Positions 12,785 to 25,500 of a DNA stretch of 64,000 nucleotides are shown here, piece after piece. Source of the stretch: Acanthaster planci (Eukaryota > Echinodermata > Asteroidea > Valvatida > Acanthasteridae); contig NW_019091355.1 in assembly GCF_001949145.1 (NCBI RefSeq), forward strand, positions 5,371,625-5,435,624, read 5' to 3'. Both the position numbers and the translations under genes were made by a program. Within the stretch, counting starts at the first letter, position 1, and each line of letters begins with the position of its first letter. The notes under the pieces were generated by a model. That model ran no database searches, had not been told where the DNA came from, and was given only the letters and a program-made list of their open reading frames with translations.

Positions 12785-12992
12785 ACTTCTGAATCCGCCC
12801 CGAGCTGCAGTGCACCCCCAATCGGCGAAAGACAGACAGGTGGTTACAAGCAGGTACTTGCATGCATTCTGCGTGTACCCAAAGACCATACATGCTGGAG
12901 TAAATTAGTTACGAGTACTTAGCGTGCTCCGCGTCAAACGCACCCATGCTTGAACGCCTCATGGCGCGTCTATGCGCTGAGTACCAAAAAAG
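12785..12992 (-). repeat. 200-bp dispersed repeat, copy A
   Basis: Reverse-orientation relative of 61861-62056. The shared line includes GAATGCATGCAA, TAACCAC, CTTTCGC and GATTGGGGGTGCACT. Both copies also give similar peptides in one frame (VHAECMQ...NHLS.FR.LGVH), with a stop in each, so decay of a once-coding unit is possible. The left flank contains a CpG-rich inverted motif (GTACTTAGCG/CGCTGAGTAC). Confidence 0.6.
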
Positions 12993-13703
12993 CACGCCCT
13001 CTTTTGTTCCGCTCCAACCAGATTAGGGACAGGATGAGGGAAGCTCTCCAACCATCCTGTACCAGTCCATTATGCATACAATTCTATAGTAAATAACCAG
13101 TTGGGCTTCAAAAATAAGGCTATGTCGTACTTGTGCTACAGCACAGAGTAACAGGAGATACAGGTATTTAGACCCTACCCTCATCTTTGAATTGTCAATA
13201 TGGAATGATTTATGAATTTTTCATTGTTGCCTCTGAAGCCCTGAGATGCATTTACATGCAATTAGTGAGTACCTGGTAATAATTAATATTACTATACCTC
13301 ATACATATATTCATTATTGAGAGCCAAGTTCTCATTGGACCATTTACTATTAAGTGTCATCTGCTATTTTTGCTGTTTGCCAAGTGTGAACACGAGCTTT
13401 CATGTACAGAGTAAATAGGCATGCACAGATGAACTAATGCACGGTTACTTGTAGAATAGGGTGTGAACTTGGTGTGCACAAATAACAGCAAATGTCACAT
13501 TAAAAGAATTACTCATTCAAAAATTCCACTGTGGAAGGGGGACGCTATACACGAAGGCCACTCCCCTACTTAAGCCCAGGCCAACGTGCGTTTTGTGACA
13601 ACCAGATAAAAAAAAATCTGAATCTCATCATTGGCTTCTATGGCGGTATTAGCAAACTTCAGTGGATAACGGGACACGTACCATACATACCTGTGTGTGC
13701 TTG

Positions 13704-13976
13704 TACATGGTGCCTTGTGGGGTACCGGAACAATGGAAGGTACCCTACAAGGCCAGTTTTGATCCTTGTGGGGTACTAAAGTGGTACCCCACAAGAATTT
13801 CACAAAATAGATATTTCAAATTTACTCAAAAGGAGGAATTTTCACGCGCCATTCATCTGTCGCAAATTGAAGTGTTTTATATAAGAGGCGTACGGTCGAA
13901 ATTTCAACCCAGGAAACTGAATTTGGTTGAAATGGCAGTGATCTGAAATTTTTGTGTGTTGTGTGGGAGTTTTGTA
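13704..13976 (+). repeat. Duplicated unit, copy 1
   Basis: The first of two direct copies 306 bp apart. Shared blocks include CCTTGTGGGGTACC, CTGTCGCAAATTGAAGTGTT and TTGTGTGGGAGTTTTGTA. Inside the unit, CCTTGTGGGGTAC and GTACCCCACAAG pair as a hairpin. Open frames here are by-products of the repeat. Confidence 0.75.
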
Positions 13977-14009
13977 TTAAGTATACATATGTAAGGGGGT
14001 ATGCGCTTA

Positions 14010-14281
14010 TACATGGGGCCTTGTGGGGTACCAGAGCAATGGGAAGTACCCCACAAGGCCAGTTTTTACATTGTGGGGTACCAAATTACCACAAGAATTT
14101 CACAAAAACTGATATTTGGAAATAACTCAAAAAGGGAAAATTTTTGATGGGTAAAAATCTGTCGCAAATTGAAGTGTTTTATATAAGGGACATACGATCG
14201 AGATTTCAACCCAGGAAAGTGAATTTGGTTTAAATTGGAGTGATTTGAAATTTTTTTGGCGTGTTGTGTGGGAGTTTTGTA
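14010..14281 (+). repeat. Duplicated unit, copy 2
   Basis: The second copy of the unit at 13704-13976, about 85 percent alike by eye, separated by a 33-bp spacer. It has lost part of the inner CCCCACAAG arm and gained a few bases in the middle. This looks like a local tandem duplication of an older element. Confidence 0.75.
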
Positions 14282-14766
14282 CACGAGAACAAAGGAAATA
14301 CCCCACAAGTATAGCTGTGTAAGGATGTGTGCATGCACATGTGTCTCAACAGGCATCAATTCATTTTCATGCCCGAACTTTTCACACTTCACAACAAGAA
14401 AAGCGCATCGGCTATGACTGCTGAAAGTACCGTACCACCTGTACACATTATGGACAAACTCTGAACAGCACTCTTCAGCACTCTACATGTAAATGACAGC
14501 ACTCGCTGGTGTGTTAACAATTATAGGTCCAGGCATTATGGAAAGGTCGATCCTGAATACAGTAAGGATCTTTCAAAAGTGAATATGTGTGCTGGAAACG
14601 TAACTGTGCATCCTTCAGACTAGATGCCAGAAGCCCCCAGGCAGTGTTCAACGGCACAGTACTATGCAGACAGAACTTAACACTTGGAATTCAACTGGGA
14701 GATTTTTTTTTGAAAAAAAAAAAAAAAATTTACCTTCACACTCACAGTTCACAATGTTTGAAAGTA

Positions 14767-14999
14767 ATTTCCCACTTGTGTGAAAATAGATGTGAAAACG
14801 TTTTCCCAATTGTGGAAAAAACCTATGAGAAGCCTTTTATAATTACGTGAAAATATGGGAAAATATTTTCCCACTTGTCTGAAAACCTATGAAAATTCTT
14901 TTTTAACTTGTGGGAAAATATGTGAACATCTTTTCCACTTATGGGAAATATGTGACAATTTTCTCACATTGTGGGAAATGTTTTCTGTGTTTTGTGAAA
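14767..14999. repeat. Degenerate 22-35 bp tandem array
   Basis: About seven units starting TTTTCCCACTTGTGNGAAAA and ending in TATGTGAAAA-like sequence begin near 14767, 14801, 14835, 14866, 14899, 14931 and 14959. Unit length drifts from 35 to 22 bp. The open frames in this stretch follow the repeat and are not genes. Confidence 0.7.
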
Positions 15000-17900
15000 T
15001 TAAAAGGAATTACCTGGACAGAAAAAAAAAGGAGAAATCTTCTCATTTCCAGGTTAATTTTCAATTCTTAAGTACTGTATGTATGAAATGCATGTCGCCA
15101 ATGATAAAGGTATATGGGGTATGCCAACGCAAGTGTAGGTTTCCAAGGTTTCCTGAGGTTCCAAAGCTTTTAAATGTGTTGAGTGGACTTTGTTCAGGTA
15201 AGACTGTTCAATTAGGGAAGATTCTCCAAGTCTGTTTTCATCAGACTGGGTGACACATTCAACCTCATCCTGCAAATACATCTTTTGAAATAGCACACTT
15301 CCCTGATTAGATGCAAGTACATGCATGTACCTATACAGCTGGGAATTTAAAGAGGAGGTGAGAAATGGCAGGAATAAAGCATGTCACAGCTCGAGGAAAC
15401 ATTTCCCTTCTGGTAGGCTGAATTTAACAAATACAAAACCATCTGCATTGGTTAGAAGAGAAAAATGGATTGTGTTGACCTTACCTTGTTTTTTATTCCA
15501 TTACAATTTATGGGCCTATTTGAACTTTAAAATAAAAACTGAAATGCGTTTGAACAATTAGCCTCCACTTTGCTCACTGAAAATACTTGCCAGAGAACTT
15601 TGCCCACTGGCTACTGAAACATAAAATCATCAAAGATAGGAAGATTAAAGACAATAAAATATCCCAAATCCTTGTCAATTTACACGCAAGTGCTGAAAGG
15701 GCTGTGTCAGTGAGGTTTCTTCCCGAAAGGACAATCCACGTTTGCTTAAAAACATGCAAATGTATTAGTATCAACGTTACAAGGCCACTAAAACTGGCAA
15801 ATTAAAAACTCATCATGAAGATTAACAACCACACAGAGGCACATCCACAAGACCTGCAGCACAGAAAATTACATTTTAAAGGCCCTTCAGTAATTTTGTA
15901 AGATGCCAATTGTGACTTCATGTATTTACATGTGGACAGAATCAATTAATGCTCTTTGACAATGAGAGATATGGTAATTACACATGCTACTCACTGGTTG
16001 ATGATAACGCCGAGCCACTGCGTCACGGAGTCCAGTCTGCTTTTCAGCACATGTGAAAACCCTTGTTCGACAGGCCTGTATATATCCGTTCAGAGGAGAG
16101 GAAAAAAAAAGAAGTGATCTGAGGTTCCCTCCTACAAGAATCTATACAATCAGGAAATCTGGCCTGTAATAACAGCCATCCAGACAGCACGCAGTAATGT
16201 TCTCCAGAAGGATGATCCTCGCTCCCGGTGACCTGGGAAGAGAAAGATGTGGGACCTTCGGACGACGTGGTGCATCCACTCTGCGGAGATGGCGACAGCA
16301 AACTGGCTCTGTAATTCAGTCGGCACGGAGGCAGTCTGTTTACCACGGCGACTAAATGATAATGGTGGACTCAACCACTTGTTGGCAGGTGGAGAGTGTG
16401 GACCGTCACTGCGGCTTGCTCTCCGCATCAATGGCTCCAGCTAAAAGACTTCCCATGAGCAGACAACTTGTCATATTACTGATGGAACTTTCAGCAGCTC
16501 AAGGAACAGGGTTGCCAGCAGCAAATTACAAATGATTTCAAGATACCACTTTTAATATCATTTTTGGCGCTGTGACTTTATTAATTATTCAAGCCAAATG
16601 GGAGACTCCACTTGTTTGCAGGTGAGGCAAATAAGTATTCACGGTTTGCAGAGACTACTGAATTGATTGGAAATTTAATAGCCGTTCCATGCTTTCAATG
16701 CGTCCAGTATTAAAAAGAGGGAATGGGCGGAAGTATAATCATCATCAAATTATATCCACATCTAGGATGAATTGAAAGCTGTGGCTTTCCTCCCAGTGTG
16801 GTGTGGGTCTGAACAGTGATGACCCTTCATCAAACAGCATACATGTACATATGTGTCCTTCCCATTGAAATATTGAAATCGTCATACTTAAACAGCACTT
16901 TGTCAATATTGGTGTGTGTTCGTAAATTTACTGGGGCTGGAATTTGTGAAAATGTATTCATTTTGAAACAAAGCACATTTTGAGGTGAAAAGTTGTGAAA
17001 ACCATTTTTGTCCTAACATTGGGCATTCCTTTGATGCACATTCCACATAGCCTTATACTTTCTTCAGACTCTACTACCGTTAATCGGTCTCTGATGAAAA
17101 AACAAAAGCATTTTGACCCAAAGAAATATTAAAAACCTGGGAAAACGATACTTCAAGAGCAATTTCAAAGTCCAAACCCTGACAATATCCCATTCTTTGA
17201 GAAAACAGATTCAACCTCTTTTCCACTTCACGGAATTAATCATTCTTTGAAACCTATTCATGCAATGGAAAGATATTCAAATACAAAAAGATCAACTAAC
17301 GGGCAATCCATACAAAAGGAGAAATTTGGTAAAGCTATTACCGACCTGATTTTTAACTGTAATTCCCGGTAAGACAATGAAAAAAAAAGTGGAAATCAAA
17401 ATGATTGTTCAACTTATGATTTCCACTGTCATTTCAAATACCCCTTTTTTGTTCAACAAGTACCAATGATAATGAGGTTGGTAGCTGCATTCATGATTCA
17501 ATTTTCCCTGTTACGTGGAACTGCCAGATGCAGTTATGAGTTATTCCCTTTTCTCAAGGCAATGTCAAATATACAGCAACTTTTCCTTAGTAGGCCAAAG
17601 TGCACTCTGCTTATGCCAGATCAGAGACACTGGGTTGCCATAACAACATCCTCCATGGCAATGAGAGGGAAGAAATTAAAGATTATCCACACAGCAGTTC
17701 TTTTAATCAGAAGAGCAAATTCATTGGGAAAAATTAGAGATGCTGTGCTTTCTTTTTTAAGCTCAGTTCATTTAAAAGTGTTTCAAAAGAATCAATAAAC
17801 AGAAAAAAAATTAGGAAAAACATCTAAAACTTGATTTACAATGTAGACTAGAGACCTGACCTCATGGAAGAAGATAGTAGGGATTTCAGTGACAAAAACC

Positions 17901-18019
17901 AACAAAGTTGTCTTCTTTCATTTCTGTTTATAAGGGCCTTTTATCATCTCATGATTCCGTGTTATATACACTGTACATGTACATGTAAATGCAGTTATAA
18001 GTATTAGTTTTATCAGAGA
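15000..18019. other. Less repetitive stretch, possible regulatory DNA
   Basis: Apart from the exon-like block at 15995-16075, the interval 16130-17760 has few ACATGT tracts, more balanced composition, and homeodomain-like TAAT cores (ATTAATTATTCAAG near 16580, GGAATTAATCATTC near 17232). No protein is recognised, including the 110-codon frame at 17466-17798. Confidence 0.35.
15995..16075 (-). CDS. Possible 81-bp internal exon, unidentified
   Basis: The block is bounded by a TACAG acceptor and a strong CA/GTGAGT donor and is richer in CpG than its surroundings. Two frames are open. One reads PVEQGFSHVLKSRLDSVTQW then LGVIIN (phase 2 in and out); the other begins ACRTRVFTCAEK. Because 81 is a multiple of three, either would be frame-neutral. 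No family recognised; no adjoining exon found. Confidence 0.2.
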
Positions 18020-18584
18020 TGTAGGTCTTTGGACCAGTCTAGAGACTCATTTTGTAGATCTCAGCATTGGTCTTCGTGTCCCATGGTCTTGGTCTCGAAA
18101 AAATGGGGTCTTGGTATTTTTGCTGGTCTCAGGTTGAGACATTAAATACTGGTATGTAGCCTGTTTTAGCCCCTAAATCAATTACATTGTTTGTCCAGTG
18201 TTGTTTCTGTTGCAATCAGACAAGCTGAAAGTACACCACATTTTGAGTCCCAACCTCATTTTTATTTCATGCATCATACATGTAAGTGGCGAAGAGAAAT
18301 ACCTTCTAAATTATTTCAACAAGAAACTTTTTTATTATTGGTATGATAATTGTAAGCACTGTAAGGGTAGAGAAAAGCTGAGGGTAATGAAAAGCTAATC
18401 TCGGATTAATCAAAGGATTTAACCTGCATGCAAATTTTAGCATATTTTGTATATTACAAATAATGTAGTTTCTACCTGAGGTCTTATAGTCTCAATCTCA
18501 GGGTGTCTTGGTCTGTCTTGGTCTCACCTTTGTGGTCTTGGAACTGATCTTGGTCTCAGACCGTCTGGCTTTGACCACAACACA
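18020..18584. mobile_element. GTCTTGGTCTC-rich element, probably hAT-type
   Basis: Two clusters of TCTTGGTCTC-like direct motifs (about 18050-18150 and 18470-18560) flank an AT-rich middle. The ends loosely pair: GTAGGTCTTTGGACCAGTCT on the left against TGTGGTCAAAGCCAGACGGT from the right. This arrangement resembles non-autonomous hAT elements of other animals. No target duplication was identified. Confidence 0.4.
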
Positions 18585-21526
18585 ATTTAGAAGATTTTTT
18601 TTCAGTTTCATGAAACTTGCCCCGAGCCAAAATTTACTACATGTAATGGCTTCTACTAAACAAAAACGAGACAAAAAAAATGGCGGGCAAGATCACTTAT
18701 TGGTTATCTGTGTCACAAAGAGCCATAAAAATTAAGTACACGTACATGCATGTAGCACGGTACATGTACACAAACTCATGAGTACACATTTCCCATATTA
18801 TTGCTACACGTAATATCAGTCACCATGGCAATCAGTCGTTGAGGGTTTCCCTATCTGTTGTTACACGTAATATTAGCTGCCAAGGCAATTAACGAAGGAA
18901 GGTTCATGCACGGCCTGCTGGGAATCCCAGACCAGAATATTCTTTTTCATTGATGTACCCTCATGTCTTCCTGGAGACGAGTGAAATTTCCATGAGGGTT
19001 TCATCTGTTTTTTGCATTTTCTGGACTGGAGAACGTTATTTCAAAGGGGAGATAGCTGGAAGATGGAATGAACATACGTGTAAAAACAAACTTCACTTTC
19101 ATAATGCGGTCAGCCGACATTGTGTCTCAGTGGGTTGGTAAACGAGGGCATCTCTAGAGATAGGAGGAACTTTAGACAGCCTGATGCTCTTTCAACTTTG
19201 CACTGATAACTTTAAACCACAAACTTTATTTTCAACATACCAGTATTTTCCAACATTCCTATGGCAACTGTCACAAATCTGGTGAAAAAACTACAATAAC
19301 AAAAAAAAAAAATTAAAAATGTTCTCAATGGAATTTCTTTAAAAAGAAAACCATTGGAAGGTCCAAAAAAAAAAAATAAGTAAATAATAATAAAGATAGT
19401 GTGGTCTCAACAACAAAACAAATCTTCTATCTTGACAGGCAGTACTGGCTCTGATCCAAATGTCAATGACATTTGCAAAATTCTACTGAATGAAAACAGC
19501 AGTGGGCAAAAATAACCTTAAATAATACATGACATAAAACTGAAACTACCTGTACAGCCCAAGCGAAACAAAATCTTCTCTTCAAAGGAGAAAATGGTTT
19601 ACATGTGTGGTTCAAAATACATGTACATTGTACATACAAGTATTAATAGAAATTATTACACTTTCAATAAAAAGTGAGATGGTTCACTTGAATATTCTTT
19701 CATGAATAAATACTGTGAAACCATAACGTACAGACTTACTGTACCTGTAGGCAAATGTACTTGCTGATCTTCAAAAAACCCCACACAATAAACCCTAACA
19801 GCCCAAAAGTTCTGTGAGTAAATTCGCGTACATGGGGGGTTAAGGTCCATGTTATGCAATCCTGAAAGGTCAAAATGAGGGCCTGCAAGTGCACTGGAAC
19901 ATCACAAACACTAGGAAGATGCTGACCAAAGAAAAACAAAAGGGAGGGAGGGTGGGTTGTAAATGATCCAAGCATGTGTTCACATTATGTACACAATGTC
20001 CTCACTGAGACTGAAGAGGGCGCTGTTCTCAACAAAAGCGAATACAGGAGATACATGTACATATACATGTAAGTGAGTGTGTCTCGTGCATGTGTGCCTG
20101 AGTGTTATGAATGCAAGCACAGTAAGCATATAATTTTACTGACCAATGTTTTTCAAATCTGGAATCAATTTCGGAATCTGATACTTGGTGTTTCAGGTCC
20201 ACAAAACCCCAGACACTTCTTCTTTACACTGGTTTTTATGACAAATCTTACACAAATGTTTGTAAGAGGGCAGAGAAAAAGAGTGTTATTGGGTTACTAC
20301 TAAAGTATGTACTCAGCTCAGTTATAGTCCTTGTGTAAAATATCCAGGGAGCTAAAGCAGGATGGGGAGAGAACCAAAAGACTGGAAGCACTTTCCATTA
20401 CTGACTATTTCTGTGAGAAAGACCCGCAAGATTCCCGGAAAATACCAACATATATGAGATAAATGCCACTTTGGAAAATTTAAGATACAAAAGGAAAGGG
20501 AGATTTCAAAGCCTCTGATCGAATGATGTCAAAGTGCCATGTGACCACATGAGTTCCCCGAGATCAGCAACCACTGCAATAAGCTACCGGGTAGTCTTTG
20601 GTTGGCAATTGTCATACATGTACATGGACATGTACCGGTACATGAGCTTGTGTAAACTACATAGTGAGGCTTACTTTCACGTACAGTGTACATGTTAAAT
20701 AGACATGAATGCTTTATTGACCGGCACAATGGTCACGACCTACATGTGCGTGCATGCAAGTGATGGGTGTTTGTCCCACGTTTTTCTCACACTGTTTGCC
20801 AATTTATCAAAGCTTTGAAGGCTTGCCTACATCAGTATATGTACCTCAGTACTGTGTGAAACATTACGAACTTTTTCCCCTCTGCTGACTGAAACTCCCT
20901 GGGTAATTTTTCTTTCCAGGGAAGCTCGGTGAATCCTCTAAAAAATCCCACTTGGGGCAGGAAATCCAATTTGATTCTCATGGATACACGTACACGTGCA
21001 GTGCTTGGATTTAAATCAAGACATCACAAGCCCAATGCAAAGCAGGTGTTGGACTCGACAGAAATTAAGACCTGTAAATGTGAATGTACATGTGGTGTGG
21101 GTGATAAAATAAAAAGTGGCTTCAAACTCCACATTATACCAGTACATGTAAATCCTCAAGGTATCAGAAGGCAGGTGTACATGAACATGGTCAGACTATG
21201 CATCTGAAATCCTACTCGGCTTTAACACGAGAGTGAACGTGTACATGTGCATGGACAGGCAACACAATCAAAGTTTCTACCTATAATATTACTGTACATG
21301 TAAGTTGGTGGCCATGCATGCCCTTCACTGATTCCAGACCCATCCCTGTAGTAATGGCCTTGCTCTCAAGCACACAAGTGGAATGTCTTATCTACTGGAT
21401 AAATGTAAGTTAGCCTCATGCAAGATGTCACTCGAACAGCACTGACCGCTGTCAAATTCTTTGTCAGATACATGTACATACTGGTACCTGTATGCATGGT
21501 GGCCGTGGTTTATATCAAAGATCGTA
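18585..21526. other. Non-coding with poly(A) and ACATGT tracts
   Basis: Holds paired near-copies of TTGCTACACGTAATATCAG / TTGTTACACGTAATATTAG at about 18800 and 18860, A-rich runs near 19300-19390 and hexamer tracts near 20050 and 20615. No gene is supported. Confidence 0.5.
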
Positions 21527-21771
21527 CAGTGCCACATAGCGGCGCAAGATGGAGAACTTCACCGTGAATGCGTGTAAAACGTTACAATCACATGGGCGCC
21601 CTTTTGGGTAGTAATACGCCTGCGAAGCGCATTTTAATGCAACAGGTGCAGGTAGTGCGACAGGCAAGCACACCCGGTATGCCTGAGCCTATGCATTAAC
21701 ACTAGAATGGCACCCATGGTGATTACACCTTTTTGGCAGAGTTCTCCATCTTGTGCCGCTACACGGCGCTA
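21527..21771. mobile_element. Tc1/mariner-like MITE with TA target
   Basis: A 245-bp element with imperfect inverted ends of about 30 bp: the left end contains TAGCGGCGCAAGATGGAGAA and the complement of the right end contains TAGCGGCACAAGATGGAGAA. It is flanked by TA on both sides (21525-21526 and 21772-21773). A CAGTGCC start and TA target fit Tc1/mariner-derived MITEs. There is no coding capacity. Confidence 0.6.
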
Positions 21772-22379
21772 TACAATCTTTGGTTTATTTCACCCAATTC
21801 CGTCCATTCTCCAAGTAGATTTAGAAGATGTTCTGGACAATTTCTTTCGAACAGAAATGGGTAACCCCTTCTGTGTAATCGCCCCAGTGTAAGAAAAGAT
21901 TTGTGCTCAAGGGAGTGGTCATGTTTGCTTGGATGAATGGCCACTCATAATCCCACAAATTTACCTGAGAACTATATGTGCGTATTTACATGCGGGAGTG
22001 CACTGGAAATCTTCCTTACCTGTGCATCACTGTGGCTAGTCTCATCATATATGTATCAACAAAATCACTACTGATGCCAAACAAAACATCAGCTATCAGA
22101 CACAAGGCCAAAAAGTAAAATTCTGTCTGTACAAGTTTCTGCTCTGTCCTATGGACAGCACTCAACAAAGAAAAAAAATATTGACTTGACCGCATACTGA
22201 AATCGGTGGCAAGAGTGTAATACATCGTAACTACGATAGAACCTAGGGTTACTGCATTGCTTCAGGGGATTGGAACTTAAAATGTAGTTGGCCACTCCTT
22301 GAATCAAGAAAAAGCCATGATGCATGTACTTCTGCTCATGCCTTATTCACATGGGTTGGTAGACGTCGACACAAAACTA

Positions 22380-22541
22380 AATCTTACCATGCAAAAAAGA
22401 ACTCACAGAAGGTCCCACCAAATTTGGTATCACCATATCCGTGCTAAAAGTAAGATTTTCAGCACTTCATGTAGCTTCTATCCATCAACTATCCCAACCC
22501 GGAATAACCTGTCCCCCTCAGTCATTTGGATCAATTTGTAA
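22380..22541 (+). pseudogene. Decayed LINE fragment, reverse-transcriptase C-terminus
   Basis: The frame reads RRSHQ...FSTSCSFYPSTIPTRNNLSP, close to the usual F..SFFPRTI..WN.LP ending of CR1/L2-like and related RTs, with the Trp replaced by Arg. Only the 3' tail of the element is present. Confidence 0.4.
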
Positions 22542-25500
22542 GTACTTTTTGTAGCAGAGTTTCTCTTCAACACCAACACCACCCACATCTCCTCTAGCCT
22601 TGAGAGGGATGGAGTCAAAGCCGTTTCCTTGGAGGATGAGATACTGAAGTTACACAAAGATACTTCTGTGCAAATATCACCTATCCGGCGAAGTCTTTGT
22701 GATGGCCTCACCTGGCTGGGCAGCAAACCGACGGTTGGCAGGTTCATGTGACACTTGCTATTCTTCCTTATGTACGAGGAGACATTACACTTTCAATATA
22801 ATGGTCAGCGTGGATGTTCTTGAAGTTAAATTCAGAACACAGAAAGGCGATACGGCAATAATGATTTATTCATCAAACTGCTCAAGTTCTCCGGAACCGG
22901 AGCAGAATCAACTTCCCTATACAAAAAAAAATATGCGGAGGACAGAAAACAAGAGAATTTGACCCGCATCATCAATTGCGATATGCAGGCCCTCGGGGCT
23001 TTCAATTATGACGAAGTATCAACTTCCAAGGGGGATGTGCAGACAGATGGAGACATTACAATTTGTTGTCCCTGTTGAAAGACACGCGACAAGAGGAACC
23101 TCTTCAATGGCAAAACTCCTCCGTGAAAGAGTGTAAATTTGCATGAATTTGCACAAAACCCTCGAAGCTCCAGTCGTTAAATGCACACACTATCTCCTTC
23201 ACTGAGTCTACATCGCTAATGCAGGTAATGCATATGTACATCAGGTGGGCAATTCTCATTATGAGTCCATTCATCGGTGCACACATACATGTACATTGGT
23301 TTGTGTACATGTACATGTTGGCACAGGTATTTATGCATGTACATGTACATATCTGTACTTTAATCTCTGTCATGCTTTCACTGTATCCTGATCTCTCTGG
23401 GTTTTTTGCAATCCAATTGAAATGGACGCAACAAAGAAGCCAGAGTATGCTGTACGATGTACTATAACTGCTTTAACCCTAATAACACTGTGCTCAATTC
23501 TCCAATCTACAATTTTTCGCAGACCTTAGAGTATTTTATTTTATTGGGCACATCTAGAAGAGCAACTTTTCAGTCATTCATTGGTCATTTGCAATGACAT
23601 GTGTACAGAAACACAAAAGTTGCCTGTCTCAGTCAGGTTACCCCGCTGAGGATAAATCTAAAGAGTGAATGATTATTCTGTGCATAAGATTCTTCTTAAC
23701 CCTAATAGAGCTGGGGCGGGGGAAGGATCCGTCCCCTCAACTTGTTGTCCTAGATTACCGCATTGCATTTTTTTTCACAAGCTGCATGAGCCTTCAGAAG
23801 CTTTTTTTTAGTAACTCTGTGCAGTCATTTTGACACCCTTTCTGTGAAAATCAAACATACCATTTTGTGCCGGTCAGCCAAAATGTACGTATGTAAACGT
23901 TTCCACTGTCATGATCAATGCATGCCGGCTGGCAGGTGTGTGGCTTTCAATTTCAAATGACCTTAACAACAAAACTATATGGTTGAAACTTCACATCTTT
24001 ACATTCATGTCAGTCAAGTTTTTAAAAGAATGGGACAGCTGAGTTCTAATCCCCCCTCCCCCACTGTGACATGGTCAAAAATAACTCTGCTCATTTAGGG
24101 TTAATACCGGTACAACCATCAGATGGACTCTTTAAGCAGGCTATACTGTACATCTACGATTTAAACATCTGTCTGTCCCTTCCCAGACAAGTTGAAAAAA
24201 ACTGCCTGTTCTCTCCCAGGGAAACTTTTGAAACTAACACCCCAGATACATGTACTATCCGAAGTCATATTTCCACTGCATCCAATCTTTTGGAAGGTAC
24301 TGTGTCGACCTGTTTGCCAGTGTTAAAAGATTTATCTGAAGAGAGGGGACATGTAAATTTTAACAAGCAAAAACTGCCTGTCCAAATATGTTCCTCTTTG
24401 TTTCCTGGGCAGGTGGACAGGTGACTGTTTTCGGCAACACCAGAATCAGCCACTCTCGGCTGACGTCTTGCAGAATCCATCTTAACACTCCCGAGGCAAA
24501 CCATGACATGTCTTGGCCATGCAGTGTTGCCATAACAACCGCGTCAAGGGCATCACTAACTGGCCCCTAGATCATGTGGATGCTAAATTGGTGAATGCAG
24601 GGGGGAGGAATGGAGCTGTACGCATCACACTATATTTGCGGTATCTGCAAATAAAACGTGCTCGTGTACGTTACGTGTTAATAAGGCAACGCGCAACCCC
24701 GCGAAAAAGGGAGTGACAGCTCGTTGGATAATTAAACACTTTGATTATGCTCCAATCCCCGGTAAGATTAGCACAGAAGTTGGAGATTACTTTCTGTTCA
24801 GATATGAGGGCATTGCTTTCTTCTCAACCATCTCCCTTCCAATTTAACTAAAGCTTTTGGTGTTTTTTTTTTCTTTTTGTTTGTCTGTTGGACTGTTAGT
24901 GTGTGTGTTTCCAATAAGTCTTTAATGCCTATTGTGTGTGAGAGAACGACTAGGGAACATCATAAATGTCATTGAATGTGGTCCCTCTCTCCAAAGAAAA
25001 TGAAAAAGCTTTGCAACAGTTTTGATGCACATGTACATTTCTGTGGGTTTATAGTTATTAATTTTGTGAGTAGGGTATGCAAACACTTTCAATGTTTTAC
25101 AGTCGATATGGACTGCATAGGACAAGTATCTACATGTGTACATAATACATGTACATGTATGTCCAGTTTTACATATCGTTCTGTATGTGTACAGTACATG
25201 TGCTACTATACTACATGTACATGTATGTACATGTATGAACGTTGTATTTCAGTTGGGAGCTTTCCTTCATTTTACACACAGCTATAGGGTCATTAAATAC
25301 GGTCAATGTGTTTCCCCAAAAGAGATTATATCTGGCATTTATCAATTATTCAGCTCTTAAAATGGCGCGCATTTTTGTCACATTTCCAATGAAAAGACTA
25401 CTGACAAACTGTCTGCCGTGAGGTTGGAGACCAGTGGGTGTTCAAAGTGGGCAAAGGGGAATACATGTAGGTCAAAGAGCACCAGACCAAGTTCCACTGT

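Noticed and set aside
15121-15200. Plus-strand exon ending at TTCAG/GTAAGA near 15198
   Set aside because: The donor is good, but I found no acceptor giving a sensible frame, and the upstream part is the tandem array.
14587-15253. Plus-strand ORFs of 87 and 132 codons
   Set aside because: They translate the degenerate TTTTCCCAC tandem array and its flank; the repeated Lys/Thr/Glu/Asn pattern is a by-product of the repeat.
24071-24424. 117-codon plus-strand ORF
   Set aside because: No recognisable motif, an overlapping frame on the other strand, and no splice boundaries; likely chance.
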